A program made the translations under genes and the position numbers. A stretch of 35,906 bases of DNA, from IMG/VR virus record IMGVR_UViG_3300031539_000142, positions 1 through 35,906 of that record; one strand, 5' to 3'. Within the stretch, counting starts at the first letter, position 1, and each line of letters opens with the position of its first letter. This document shows, piece by piece, positions 16,137-23,734 of the stretch. The stretch comes from a virus. The notes below the pieces were generated by a model. It did no database searches, was not told the DNA's origin, and saw nothing but the letters and a program-made list of their open reading frames with translations.

Positions 16137-16342
16137 ACTTAGAGAATAAACGTAAATTCTATATCACTGCTTTAAGTCTGATATTTTCGGCTGTATTATC
16201 AGGCATAGTGATCTGGCAGATCCCGGCCGATGCCGTAACTCTGATCGCAGCGATCGGGGCCAATGTCACGGCCGTGAATACACCGTTCATGCTATCCAAT
16301 TACGGAGAGAATAAAGTAAAGGCCCAGAATGGAAAGGTCTGA
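16133..16342 (+). CDS. Two-helix membrane protein, unknown
   Basis: This 69-residue protein has two hydrophobic segments (about residues 9-29 and 33-52, 'ALSLIFSAVLSGIVIWQIP' and 'AVTLIAAIGANVTAVNTPFML'), with a charged C-terminal end. It overlaps genes on both sides by ATGA and 14 bp respectively. Its position between an exported protein and the tail chaperones is not diagnostic. It could be holin-like or an assembly factor. Unknown. Confidence 0.55.
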   Translation: MNLENKRKFYITALSLIFSAVLSGIVIWQIPADAVTLIAAIGANVTAVNTPFMLSNYGENKVKAQNGKV

Positions 16343-16754
16343 ATACAGGATCGGGCATCTGACTTACTTCCAGGAAGAACTGACCTATGGCCAGGATAAA
16401 AAACTCTTAAAATTCTATAATAGTATAAGGAATAAATCGTTTAAAAATGAAGAGCTAAAACTTAAAGATCTCCCTGAGATTTTAGAAAAATACAATCTCC
16501 TGGATTCATTCTTTGGTATACTTTTAAAGCCGAAATGGAACCTGGTTTATTTATTAAGTTTTAAATGGATCCGGTATTTATTATATGGCCAGATCGCCAT
16601 TGATAAGGCCAAAAATACGGAGATCGGAGAGATCTTCAACGATTTTTTTTTATGGAACAGGAAGTACGTGACAATATTAAAAGAATATCTGAATACCTTG
16701 GGCTTAACAGCGATAGCGATGGAGAAAACGGCGCCGGCGGAAAAGAAGGAATAA
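16329..16754 (+). CDS. Tail assembly chaperone, G-like
   Basis: This 141-residue acidic and helical protein sits just before the tape measure gene, the position of lambda gpG. A segment 'LKDLPEILEKYNLLDSFFGILLKPKW' is compatible with the chaperone fold. Codon 106-108 read TTT TTT TTA at 16644-16652, within a T9 run, so ribosomes can slip -1 (T TTT TTA). The slipped product continues in the frame 16652-16927 to give a 199-residue GT-type protein. In lambda-like phages the G and GT ratio guides tape-measure folding. The zero-frame C-terminus ends 'APAEKKE'. Confidence 0.75.
   Translation: MERSEYRIGHLTYFQEELTYGQDKKLLKFYNSIRNKSFKNEELKLKDLPEILEKYNLLDSFFGILLKPKWNLVYLLSFKWIRYLLYGQIAIDKAKNTEIGEIFNDFFLWNRKYVTILKEYLNTLGLTAIAMEKTAPAEKKE
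16643..16652 (+). other. Programmed -1 frameshift site (T TTT TTA)
   Basis: Nine T (16643-16651) precede A16652. In the zero frame of the upstream gene the codons are TTT TTT TTA, so the heptamer T TTT TTA (16646-16652) is a classic -1 slippery sequence. The frame entered by the shift is open to 16927. A GGAG sequence at 16625-16628 lies about 17 nt upstream and could stimulate slipping. The next ATG in the shifted frame is at 16652, immediately at the slip point, with no Shine-Dalgarno site, which makes independent initiation less likely. Confidence 0.8.
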
Positions 16755-16927
16755 TACGGGAATCTTTTATTATCGGTGAGGAAGAGGATTTTGAAGGCTG
16801 GCTCAATTTTAAACTGATAGAAGTCAATGCATTGAACGGAGAATTTAATCATAAAAAATCTAAAAAATTGGATAAACTGCCGGTTGTCGAAGTTTATCTC
16901 CGGGCATATTCAAATTTGAAGAGGTAG
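16652..16927 (+). CDS. Frameshift extension of tail chaperone (T-like)
   Basis: This 91-residue frame lies -1 relative to the upstream G-like gene and is best read as the C-terminal extension made by ribosomal frameshift. It begins 'MEQEVRDNIKRISEYLGL', then an acidic and Gly-rich linker ('NSDSDGENGAGGKEG') and a helical domain ending 'LPVVEVYLRAYSNLKR'. In lambda the T part of gpGT binds tail tube subunits. A separate start at 16652 cannot be excluded. The stop lies inside a hairpin (16921-16934). Confidence 0.72.
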   Translation: MEQEVRDNIKRISEYLGLNSDSDGENGAGGKEGIIRESFIIGEEEDFEGWLNFKLIEVNALNGEFNHKKSKKLDKLPVVEVYLRAYSNLKR

Positions 16928-16968
16928 TTACCTCAGAGATAATTACCTCAGAGTTAATTAACTCACAG
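16921..16968 (+). repeat. Hairpin and three 15-nt repeats before tape measure
   Basis: TTACCTCAGAG occurs at 16928-16938 and 16943-16953, and TTAACTCACAG at 16958-16968, at an exact 15-nt period. GAGGTA and TACCTC (16921-16926, 16929-16934) form a 6-bp hairpin. The portal start has a related palindrome (3142-3153). The repeat sits between the chaperone stop and the TMP start. A translational or protein-binding role is possible; none is proven. Confidence 0.6.
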
Positions 16969-16979
16969 GAAATAATAAA

Positions 16980-19199
16980 ATGGCATTAAAGGGAAGTCAA
17001 ATAGATCTGATACTCGGATTAAAATTGTCCGAGTTTTTTAATGCCAATAAAAAGGCCTGGGTTGAATATTCCAAAACCAAGGGAAAGATAGAAAAGGATC
17101 CGGTTCGTTTCAGGGAAACAGGAAGTAAGAGCCTGCTCGCCACCATGGCAAAGATGGGCGCCCTTTATCTTGTCATAACCAGGGCAATCCCTGATATGAT
17201 CCGCGTGTCGAACGAGCAGGAAAAAGCCGATACCAGGCTTGCCCAGGCGCTAAAAAACGTAAATGAATATTCCGAAGAGAATTTCCGATTGTTCAAACAA
17301 CAGGCATCGGCCATTCAGAATATTACGATAGTCGGTGATGAACAATCCGAAATGCTTCAGACCCTGGCGCTTAATATGGGAATTAATACGAAAAGACTTG
17401 ATGAGGCAACCAGGGGAGCGATAGGTTTATCATCCGCCTTTAGTTCCGCCGGACTTTCCCAGGAAACGGCCATGAAGGGAGTCGCCCTGGCCTACCAGGG
17501 GAATTTTGAACAGCTGCAAAGATATATTCCCGCCTTAAGAACTACCAAAGATGTAACTGAAAAAATGGCCATCCTTCAAAAAGCGATGGCCGATGGATTT
17601 AAAATGGCGACTGAGGAGGCAAAAAGCGGCGCCGGTCAGATGCAGCAATTCTCAAATCTGGTGGGTGATTTTAAGGAAGAGATCGGGGATCTCATAAAAA
17701 GCGCTCTCATGCCCATGATTCAGACCGGCAAGCCGATCGTTCAATGGCTTAATGATATGGATGAGGGTACCCGGAATACAACGCTGGCCATGTCCGGGTT
17801 TATTCTTATTACGCCCAAACTAATTACAGCGCTTCGGGGTTTAAGCATTGCCATTGGACCTGCAGGTTGGTTAACCCTGGCCCTGGGAGTGATTATTACT
17901 TTGTGGCTTGAAAATGAATCCGCCGCAGAAAGAGCGGCGACAGCCATAAGAAATTATAAAAAAGCCGCCGATGAATTAAATACGGATCAAATAGAAAAAG
18001 AGATTAAAGAATTAAATGATGAAATAGAGCGGACTAAAAAATTAATTACGGAAGAGTTGGAAGAAGGTCCTAGTATATTTGATGTAATTTTAGCCGGTGC
18101 CCGATCTGTTATCGGGGGATTTTCCGCTGTAGAATTACCCGTTGAAAGATACATTGATCAGTTGGGAGAATTAAATAATAAGGAAAAAGCTTATAACGAA
18201 ATATTAAAAGAGAGAAATGAAATAAAAGCAGGTGCAAAGCCCGTAATACCGGAGATCCCGGGAACTCCGGGTGCTAGAGCTCCCGCTGAAATTCTAACTC
18301 CTGACATTGAACCATTAAAAGCCATTCATAAAGATATGCTGGGTGAAGAACAGCAATTCCGATTTAAAATGCTTGATATCAGCACGCAATTTGATGAGCT
18401 GGGGATGACTGGGTTAAATGATGAATATGCGCGGAAAACAATGCTGCTCGATGATCAATTGGACCAGGTCCGGGAGCATTTAGGCGAAGAATCACAATTA
18501 TACCAGGATCTGGCATTAAAAAAACTGGTCACAGAAAAGAACTATCAGAAACAGAAAAATAAGCTCGCGGAATTAGCGATTAAAGAAGCGGCAGCGTTGG
18601 GCGATGAAGTGATGCAGACTTTCCAGGCCCAGAGCAGTATTTTGTTTGGTATCGGAAAAGCGCTGGCCATGGCCAACCTGGCCATAACCAAGGGTGAAGC
18701 GATCGCCCGGGCATATAAGGATTATCCCTGGCCCTTCAATCTTATAGTTATGGGAATCCAGGCGGCCCTTGTCGCTCAACAGATCGCCAATGTTTCTAAA
18801 GTAAATTTTAAACCAACGGGTAAAAAAGAGGGCGGAGTTTTAACTTCCAGGGATATTATCGGCCGTTCATTCCTGCCTCCGGAAGAAGACGGATATTTTG
18901 CTGGTCAATTGGGCGAAATGGTGATGAACCGTTATGCGACCAGGAAATATTTTCCGGTCTTAAATCAGATGAATCGGGAAAAGAGAAGGGGATTCGCGGA
19001 AGGGGGTATTATTCAAAACGGAGATCTGTCGACACCGATCGCATCGGAAGATTTGACACTGCTTTCCGCAGTGGTTGAAAATGCTATTATATCCGGTTTT
19101 AGTAAGTCATCTATAAAGGTTAAAGGTGAATTCAGGCAATCCGGTAGAGACATGAGAGCTGTTCTTGATAAAATAGAAGAATTAAAGGAGCAGGCTTAA
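16980..19199 (+). CDS. Tape measure protein
   Basis: This 739-residue protein has the pattern of siphovirus tape measures. A helical N-terminus (to about 260) includes the frequent 'GAIGLSSAFSSAGLSQETAMKGVALAYQGNFEQLQRYIPALR' type motif (key words SSAFSSAG, AYQGNFEQLQRY). Hydrophobic segments at about 268-310 follow, then long coiled coils (320-560) and a Gly- and Ala-rich hydrophobic region near 570-630. Length scales with tail length, and 739 residues at about 1.5 angstrom each would suggest a tail near 110 nm (inference). It follows the frameshift chaperone and its stop overlaps the next gene by TAATG. Confidence 0.92.
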   Translation: MALKGSQIDLILGLKLSEFFNANKKAWVEYSKTKGKIEKDPVRFRETGSKSLLATMAKMGALYLVITRAIPDMIRVSNEQEKADTRLAQALKNVNEYSEENFRLFKQQASAIQNITIVGDEQSEMLQTLALNMGINTKRLDEATRGAIGLSSAFSSAGLSQETAMKGVALAYQGNFEQLQRYIPALRTTKDVTEKMAILQKAMADGFKMATEEAKSGAGQMQQFSNLVGDFKEEIGDLIKSALMPMIQTGKPIVQWLNDMDEGTRNTTLAMSGFILITPKLITALRGLSIAIGPAGWLTLALGVIITLWLENESAAERAATAIRNYKKAADELNTDQIEKEIKELNDEIERTKKLITEELEEGPSIFDVILAGARSVIGGFSAVELPVERYIDQLGELNNKEKAYNEILKERNEIKAGAKPVIPEIPGTPGARAPAEILTPDIEPLKAIHKDMLGEEQQFRFKMLDISTQFDELGMTGLNDEYARKTMLLDDQLDQVREHLGEESQLYQDLALKKLVTEKNYQKQKNKLAELAIKEAAALGDEVMQTFQAQSSILFGIGKALAMANLAITKGEAIARAYKDYPWPFNLIVMGIQAALVAQQIANVSKVNFKPTGKKEGGVLTSRDIIGRSFLPPEEDGYFAGQLGEMVMNRYATRKYFPVLNQMNREKRRGFAEGGIIQNGDLSTPIASEDLTLLSAVVENAIISGFSKSSIKVKGEFRQSGRDMRAVLDKIEELKEQA

Positions 19200-20710
19200 T
19201 GGCTTTTCTTCTTCAAAAATGGGATTCATTAACCGAAACCTGGGATGATTTAAGCCAGCAGGCTCAGAAATTCGACCTAGACGTCCATTTGGATATTTTT
19301 AATGTCAGAGAGATCGAATACAACGGCCAGACACTTGTTTTGGATGATGAGAATGCGATCGAGAACGGGGATTATATGCGTTACCGAACAGACGGTTCCG
19401 CGGAGAATTTCGGGAACATGCTTTCTGATATAGATTCGGAGATGTCCCAGGCTTCAGGGCATAACTGGATTGCCGGATCCGGATCGCCGACATTCGATGT
19501 CAATACGACTGTTGCTGGTAAAATGTATTATGATGCGGCGGTAGGGTCCGCTAATCAGATTAAGCTGGATCTTCCAAATTTTTTAACGGTCGGAAAGACT
19601 TACCGGATTAAGGTTAAATTGAGATTGAACGCTTCTGGGGGAACAAATGTGATCCGGTTCGGATCCGGGATAGGTGTTGCATCCGATCATTATGTTGAAT
19701 TTACGCCAACTGGAAGCGAAGTAGAATACGAAGATACTTTCACGCCGGTTTCGGGTACCGGGCATGATCAGGATTTTTTTATTTATACCTTGGCTGATTC
19801 CAGTGGCGCTTTTGAGATTGATGATCTGCAGATATATTTGGAAAGTGATCCCGTTCTTTTTTCCGGATATGTGAGCAAGCTTGTTCATAAATTAAAAGCT
19901 CAGAAATATGAATTTGATTTGGTTAATGAAATTGCCGATTTAAAAACAATGGATATACCCAGGGTATTGAGCGGCGCGGATATTAAAGAGCGGCTTTTAT
20001 ATGGTTTGCCTGATGATTATTCACTGGTAATTATGGATGATATTGCAGAGTTAATGATAGAATCTGCCCCGTCAGGTTATGATTCTATAACATATCCGGG
20101 AGATGAGGTAACCGGTACCGATTCGAATATTTATACCTGTAAGGCAACCCATGAAGCAGCGGCGGCCAATAAACCGATAACCGGCGGCAGTTGGTCAACA
20201 TACTGGGAACTGACCGGCAGTACCGGCGGAACCTGGGAAGAGGGAAAAGAATATTCACCGATGCGTTTTAACGATCTTCTATATGATACCCTGCTGATAG
20301 GCAATGGAAATGTATCACCGGCCGGTTTGTATGTTTTATATTGTGTCGTCGTTAATCATGAATTAAGATTTTATGGTATCGATACCACAGATTCTCCGAC
20401 CATTATCGATAATCAACATATAGAAGAATGTGAGGAAAGTTTAACTAACGAATTTGTATTTTTAAGCCAGAGCAACAGCATCAATGAAGATCTAAGGGGG
20501 GCCGGCGGATTAACAACCGGTGCTTATGGTTATGTAAAATGGCAGATCAAAACACATAAAATAATGACCACTTACGGGGCCGAAATAATGGACAATATCG
20601 GTTGTGCCCGTCCGGGCGGCGGAGATCCGATAAGTGGTATTATTACTGGTATCGAAAAAGATGGTTCGATGTTTACTTATGAGTTGATTTATATGGAAGA
20701 GGTACCATAA
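19199..20710 (+). CDS. Tail-tip protein with carbohydrate-binding domains
   Basis: This 503-residue protein follows the tape measure, the place of distal tail or hub proteins. About residues 85-215 read as an inserted CBM-like beta sandwich ('GKTYRIKVKLRLNASGGTNVIRFGSG', with 'FEIDDLQIYLES' closing, as in CBM_4_9-type lectin domains). About 300-345 contain 'DSNIYTCKATHEAAAANKP' and 'GGSWSTYWELTG', a small chitin-binding-like module found in phage tail proteins. The outer parts ('FDLDVHLDIFNVREIEYNGQ' and the C-terminus) likely form the tail-tip fold. Its role is probably host-surface contact. Confidence 0.65.
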   Translation: MAFLLQKWDSLTETWDDLSQQAQKFDLDVHLDIFNVREIEYNGQTLVLDDENAIENGDYMRYRTDGSAENFGNMLSDIDSEMSQASGHNWIAGSGSPTFDVNTTVAGKMYYDAAVGSANQIKLDLPNFLTVGKTYRIKVKLRLNASGGTNVIRFGSGIGVASDHYVEFTPTGSEVEYEDTFTPVSGTGHDQDFFIYTLADSSGAFEIDDLQIYLESDPVLFSGYVSKLVHKLKAQKYEFDLVNEIADLKTMDIPRVLSGADIKERLLYGLPDDYSLVIMDDIAELMIESAPSGYDSITYPGDEVTGTDSNIYTCKATHEAAAANKPITGGSWSTYWELTGSTGGTWEEGKEYSPMRFNDLLYDTLLIGNGNVSPAGLYVLYCVVVNHELRFYGIDTTDSPTIIDNQHIEECEESLTNEFVFLSQSNSINEDLRGAGGLTTGAYGYVKWQIKTHKIMTTYGAEIMDNIGCARPGGGDPISGIITGIEKDGSMFTYELIYMEEVP

Positions 20711-21042
20711 TGGAAACAGTCGGTTTTAAACATGCATCCGGGGATCCTTCCTTCACGGAATTCGATGCGGTTTTGGTTATTCCGGACTGGGATGTTCAAA
20801 ATACAATATATAGTGATATCAATGATAATTTAAGAAAGATTGTAGATGTCAAGCATAAGGTCTGGAAAATTACATTCGCCGCCATCGATGTTAGTGGACA
20901 AGATTTTCTTATTGATATGAAGGGTGAGGAAGCGCCGCAAATGTATTATGATTCGGCGACTTATAATATCCGGGTACTTGAATCTAACATAAAACATATC
21001 GGTTCAATGATAACGGTATCAAAGGTTGAAAAAACAACATGA
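20710..21042 (+). CDS. Small tail-tip protein, unknown
   Basis: This 110-residue protein overlaps the tail-tip gene stop (TAATG) and overlaps the next gene by ATGA. It has strands like 'FDAVLVIPDWDVQNT' and 'RVLESNIKHIGSMITVSKVEK'. No family is recognised. The tight coupling with both neighbours marks it as part of the tail-tip group. Confidence 0.55.
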   Translation: METVGFKHASGDPSFTEFDAVLVIPDWDVQNTIYSDINDNLRKIVDVKHKVWKITFAAIDVSGQDFLIDMKGEEAPQMYYDSATYNIRVLESNIKHIGSMITVSKVEKTT

Positions 21043-21416
21043 AAGGGAGACTCCAATATTGTGATACTGAACTGGGGACCTATGAAGATGTCGGGACCAT
21101 CAGGACAAAGAAAAATCAGGATTATAAGATTGAAGCGATTACCGGTAAAAATCGTATTGAAGAGGTTGAAGTTCTTGGTTTTCGTGTCTCCGTACGGGCT
21201 CTGGCACTTGAATTAGATCCGAATTTCCTGGATCAGAATATTTGGTATTTTAAGGTTTGTTTTCCAGACATATCAATTAAATTTGGGCAGCGTCCTTATA
21301 CGATTGATTATGACGGGCTGCTCCGAATTCATGAAATTGAATATCATACGGTTGAGATCAGTTTTACAATTGATGCTGATGAATATTCATCATATGCACT
21401 TAGCCGGCATCCTTAA
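21039..21416 (+). CDS. Tail-tip protein, first of a paralogue pair
   Basis: This 125-residue protein is paralogous to the next gene. Shared segments are 'LQYC.TE.GTY..VGTIR..KNQDY.IEA.T.KNRIEEVE' at the N-terminus and 'PYTIDYDGLLR..' with 'IEYHTVEISFTI..DEY' at the C-terminus. It overlaps the preceding gene by ATGA. Two tandem copies would suit a symmetrical or two-layer tip assembly. No database family is recognised. Confidence 0.6.
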   Translation: MKGRLQYCDTELGTYEDVGTIRTKKNQDYKIEAITGKNRIEEVEVLGFRVSVRALALELDPNFLDQNIWYFKVCFPDISIKFGQRPYTIDYDGLLRIHEIEYHTVEISFTIDADEYSSYALSRHP

Positions 21417-21445
21417 ATAAATATTTTTTTAAATGGAAATTAATA

Positions 21446-21880
21446 ATGAAAGGAATATTACAATACTGTGCAACCGAAGACGGAACATATAAAAATGTGG
21501 GAACGATCCGATCGGCTAAAAATCAGGATTACCGGATTGAAGCAGTTACCGCTAAAAACCGCATTGAGGAAGTTGAGGCGCTGGCCAGTCGTGTTTATGT
21601 CCGTGCCTTGTGCCTTGAATTAAATGATGATTTTTTAGACCAGGATGAATGGTTCTTCCGGATTGCTTATTTTGATGACCTGGTCATGGTTAAATTGGGA
21701 GAGCATCCTTATACTATTGATTATGATGGATTACTCCGTTTTAACCAAATTGAATATCATACGGTTGAAATCAGTTTTACTATTAATTTTGATGAATATG
21801 ATTACTATGGAGATACGGAACCGCTACCGGAAGAGGAGGGCGGTATTATTGTTGAGGATGATGATATTTATATAGAATGA
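21446..21880 (+). CDS. Tail-tip protein, second of a paralogue pair
   Basis: This 144-residue protein matches the preceding one over most of its length, and then adds an acidic tail ('EPLPEEEGGIIVEDDDIYIE'). It has its own spacer and a weak upstream site. It is the last late gene on this strand; the next gene is on the minus strand and converges on it. Divergence at both protein and DNA level suggests an older duplication than the 66-bp repeats. Confidence 0.6.
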   Translation: MKGILQYCATEDGTYKNVGTIRSAKNQDYRIEAVTAKNRIEEVEALASRVYVRALCLELNDDFLDQDEWFFRIAYFDDLVMVKLGEHPYTIDYDGLLRFNQIEYHTVEISFTINFDEYDYYGDTEPLPEEEGGIIVEDDDIYIE

Positions 21881-21888
21881 ATCTAACT

Positions 21889-22521
21889 TTACCAATTTCT
21901 AGGTTTTGAAATTCTTTTACCATTGCTTAATATAAATGGATTTTTGAATTGAAAATTTATATATTTTGTTGGTTTTATTAAGAAATAATTACCATCAACA
22001 AGTTGACCCAATTCTTTGTTTTTTCTTCTATATGGGAAGATAAAGTAAGTAATTTTACCTGGATAAACATCCTTTGCTAATTTTATTATAGGGACCAAGT
22101 CAGTATCGCCTGAAACAATTACTGCCGATTCACATTCATTTTTCATATATATTTCTATTAATTTTGCTGCTACTGCTACATCTGTTTCTTTTTCTTCATG
22201 ACGTAAAATAGTTGAAGCACAGTTTGGGCAAGTAATTTCTTTTTCTTTAAATCTATTCTCCTCACAAATTACACCGGTTTCTTTTAAGCATCTAATATAT
22301 TTTCTATGCTTATGAACATTTCGAGGACCTGTATGGTGAGCTAGGGCTGTAAAATAGTAAACATTATTAATCACTGCGTCTTTTGAAATATGTGGTAGAT
22401 AAGATTGGACAAGAGATTTAATATCAAGCCATTTCGTTGAAGCGCCGGCTAAATATTTACCGGCTTCCCTCAAGGAGTGATAAAGATTAAATCCGTCGAT
22501 TATGAAATTTATTCTATTCAT
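21889..22521 (-). CDS. NYN-domain (PIN-like) nuclease
   Basis: This 210-residue protein has the NYN/LabA-type pattern. Asp9 is in 'FIIDGFNLYHSL' (6-17), Asp114 in 'KETDVAVAAKLIEIY' and Asp139 and Asp141 in 'AVIVSGDTDLVPII' (133-146), a full set of acidic residues for a metal-dependent RNase. A CPNC pair (98-101) before the KETDVA motif may hold zinc. The start ATG at 22521 fits the domain; an upstream TTG (22560) would begin inside a hairpin. It lies downstream of the repressor and lipoprotein genes on the same strand, so it is probably lysogen-expressed. A role in phage exclusion or RNA control is an inference. Confidence 0.8.
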   Translation of the reverse strand: MNRINFIIDGFNLYHSLREAGKYLAGASTKWLDIKSLVQSYLPHISKDAVINNVYYFTALAHHTGPRNVHKHRKYIRCLKETGVICEENRFKEKEITCPNCASTILRHEEKETDVAVAAKLIEIYMKNECESAVIVSGDTDLVPIIKLAKDVYPGKITYFIFPYRRKNKELGQLVDGNYFLIKPTKYINFQFKNPFILSNGKRISKPRNW

Positions 22522-22524
22522 AAT

Positions 22525-22575
22525 AAAAAACCCTTTGGATCGTAACCCAAAGGGGGCCAAGTGTGAACCACTTGG
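22525..22575 (-). terminator. Attenuator-like double hairpin in the NYN leader
   Basis: On the minus strand a first hairpin (arms 22557-22563 and 22569-22575, 7 bp) is followed by a second hairpin (arms 22531-22538 and 22547-22554, CCCTTTGG/CCAAAGGG), then T6 (22525-22530) and the NYN ATG 3 nt later. This is the form of an intrinsic terminator abutting a start codon, so readthrough is needed for expression. No Shine-Dalgarno site is present. The loop of the terminator contains the 12-mer TTTGGGTTACGA, which also occurs at 23757-23768. Confidence 0.7.
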
Positions 22576-22590
22576 GGATGATGGCTAAAT

Positions 22591-22617
22591 ATAATAGAAT
22601 TACTTAACATATGTCAA
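22591..22617 (-). promoter_or_regulatory. Candidate promoter for the NYN gene
   Basis: On the minus strand TTGACA (22612-22617) is followed by TATTAT (22591-22596) at 15-bp spacing. An alternative, TTATAT (22589-22594), has 17-bp spacing. It reads toward the double hairpin and NYN gene. If active, NYN can be transcribed separately from the repressor-lipoprotein pair. Confidence 0.45.
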
Positions 22618-22668
22618 GTAATAAAATGACATCGTGCAATTTTCTAGTTATAAAGCACATCTGAATTA

Positions 22669-23211
22669 TTAATGAGCTTTCGATATTTTTTCATAAAATT
22701 CCCTAAACCCTGGTCTTGCCGTCGTAGGAGCATCAGAGGAAAACTCTCCTTCAACAAATTCTTTATCTAAATCAATTTTAACTAATACCTTTTTACCTTC
22801 GATTAATTGCTTTATAAATTTTTTAGATATTAAATAATCTTTTGAAGACCAACTTGTCGAGGATACATGTGTATATTTATCATAAATTCCTGGATCTATT
22901 TCTATATCAGTAATTTCATCAAATGATTCCATTGAAATAAATTCGCCATCAATATTAAAATGTAATGATTTACCTTTTGAAAAATTACTTATGCCTTTAA
23001 CAATTGCGGTTAATATTACTGAAGAATCAGGCATTTTACTCGAATGGAATAGGCCTAATTTCATAGGACTACTATATAACCATGCCGGTTCCATTTGTAT
23101 CATTCTTGTACCATCAAAATCCGAGACACTTTCAGATACCCAGCCTGGACCCCCAGGTATTGTATAACATGAAAATATAAAAGGAATTATTAAAATAATT
23201 AAAAATTTCAT
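22669..23211 (-). CDS. Prophage-expressed lipoprotein, unknown
   Basis: This 180-residue protein starts with a lipoprotein signal ('LIILIIPFIFSC', Cys15). The mature part is polar and beta rich, ending 'PGFREFYEKISKAH'. It lies 15 bp downstream of the CI-like repressor gene and is probably co-transcribed with it in a lysogen. Such lipoprotein morons can block superinfection by masking receptors, but no similarity to a known exclusion lipoprotein is seen. The region is AT-rich compared with the tail genes. Confidence 0.7.
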   Translation of the reverse strand: MKFLIILIIPFIFSCYTIPGGPGWVSESVSDFDGTRMIQMEPAWLYSSPMKLGLFHSSKMPDSSVILTAIVKGISNFSKGKSLHFNIDGEFISMESFDEITDIEIDPGIYDKYTHVSSTSWSSKDYLISKKFIKQLIEGKKVLVKIDLDKEFVEGEFSSDAPTTARPGFREFYEKISKAH

Positions 23212-23226
23212 GATTTTAACTTTAGT

Positions 23227-23670
23227 TTAATCCATATATTTTTTGTTTTTCCCATCACCATCATCGAGGTAAATATTTTCTTTTTCGATATCAAACATGG
23301 CGCATGTAACTCTTAATAATTTTTCTCTATGGTCCGGAGGAAGACTTGAAACGATATGTAATATCTCTTCCACATATGGTTTTCTAAAAACACCGCGTTT
23401 TTCATTTTCACTAAAGGGAGAAAATGGCTCAATTACAATTAAAGTTTTTTCATTATTAATTTCCGGGGATCCTTCACCGGTAATCAACCAGTTAAAATTT
23501 ATATTCTCGCATTTGGAAAATATTAAATTCCAATCAATTTTATTTCTTTTTTTCCAGGACGATAAAGTATTTGATGCTAATCCTAGAAATTCACTTAATT
23601 TATTGTATTTTTTAAATTTATATATTTGCATCAAACGATCAATTACCAATTCAGCTAATACTTTTTCCAT
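23227..23670 (-). CDS. CI-like repressor, HTH, no S24 peptidase
   Basis: This 147-residue protein has an N-terminal CI-repressor HTH (about 5-60). 'KKYNKLSEFLGLASNTLSSWKKRNKIDWNLI' (key words LGLASNTLSSWKKRN) and 'FNWLITGEGSP' match the Phage_CI_repr family almost word for word. The C-terminal half (about 75-147) has no S24/LexA autoprotease motif, and the protein is shorter than lambda CI (237), so RecA-mediated self-cleavage is not expected. Its promoter overlaps a rightward one. It is the first gene of the minus-strand operon. Confidence 0.85.
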   Translation of the reverse strand: MEKVLAELVIDRLMQIYKFKKYNKLSEFLGLASNTLSSWKKRNKIDWNLIFSKCENINFNWLITGEGSPEINNEKTLIVIEPFSPFSENEKRGVFRKPYVEEILHIVSSLPPDHREKLLRVTCAMFDIEKENIYLDDGDGKNKKYMD

Positions 23671-23683
23671 AAAATCTCTCTAT

Positions 23684-23727
23684 ATGCGAATATTTATCTT
23701 GACTTTCTCGCATGATTCGATTATATT
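23684..23727. promoter_or_regulatory. Divergent promoters and candidate operators
   Basis: Rightward: TTGACT (23699-23704), 17-bp spacer, TATATT (23722-23727). Leftward: a perfect TATAAT on the minus strand (23720-23725) with a weak -35. The two -10 boxes overlap, so occupancy is mutually exclusive. A 13-bp pseudo-palindrome TCGCATGATTCGA (23708-23720) lies between the rightward -35 and -10. ATGCGA recurs at 23684-23689 and 23840-23845. These are candidate sites for the CI-like repressor and the Cro-like protein. Confidence 0.6.
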
Positions 23728-23734
23728 TATCCAG

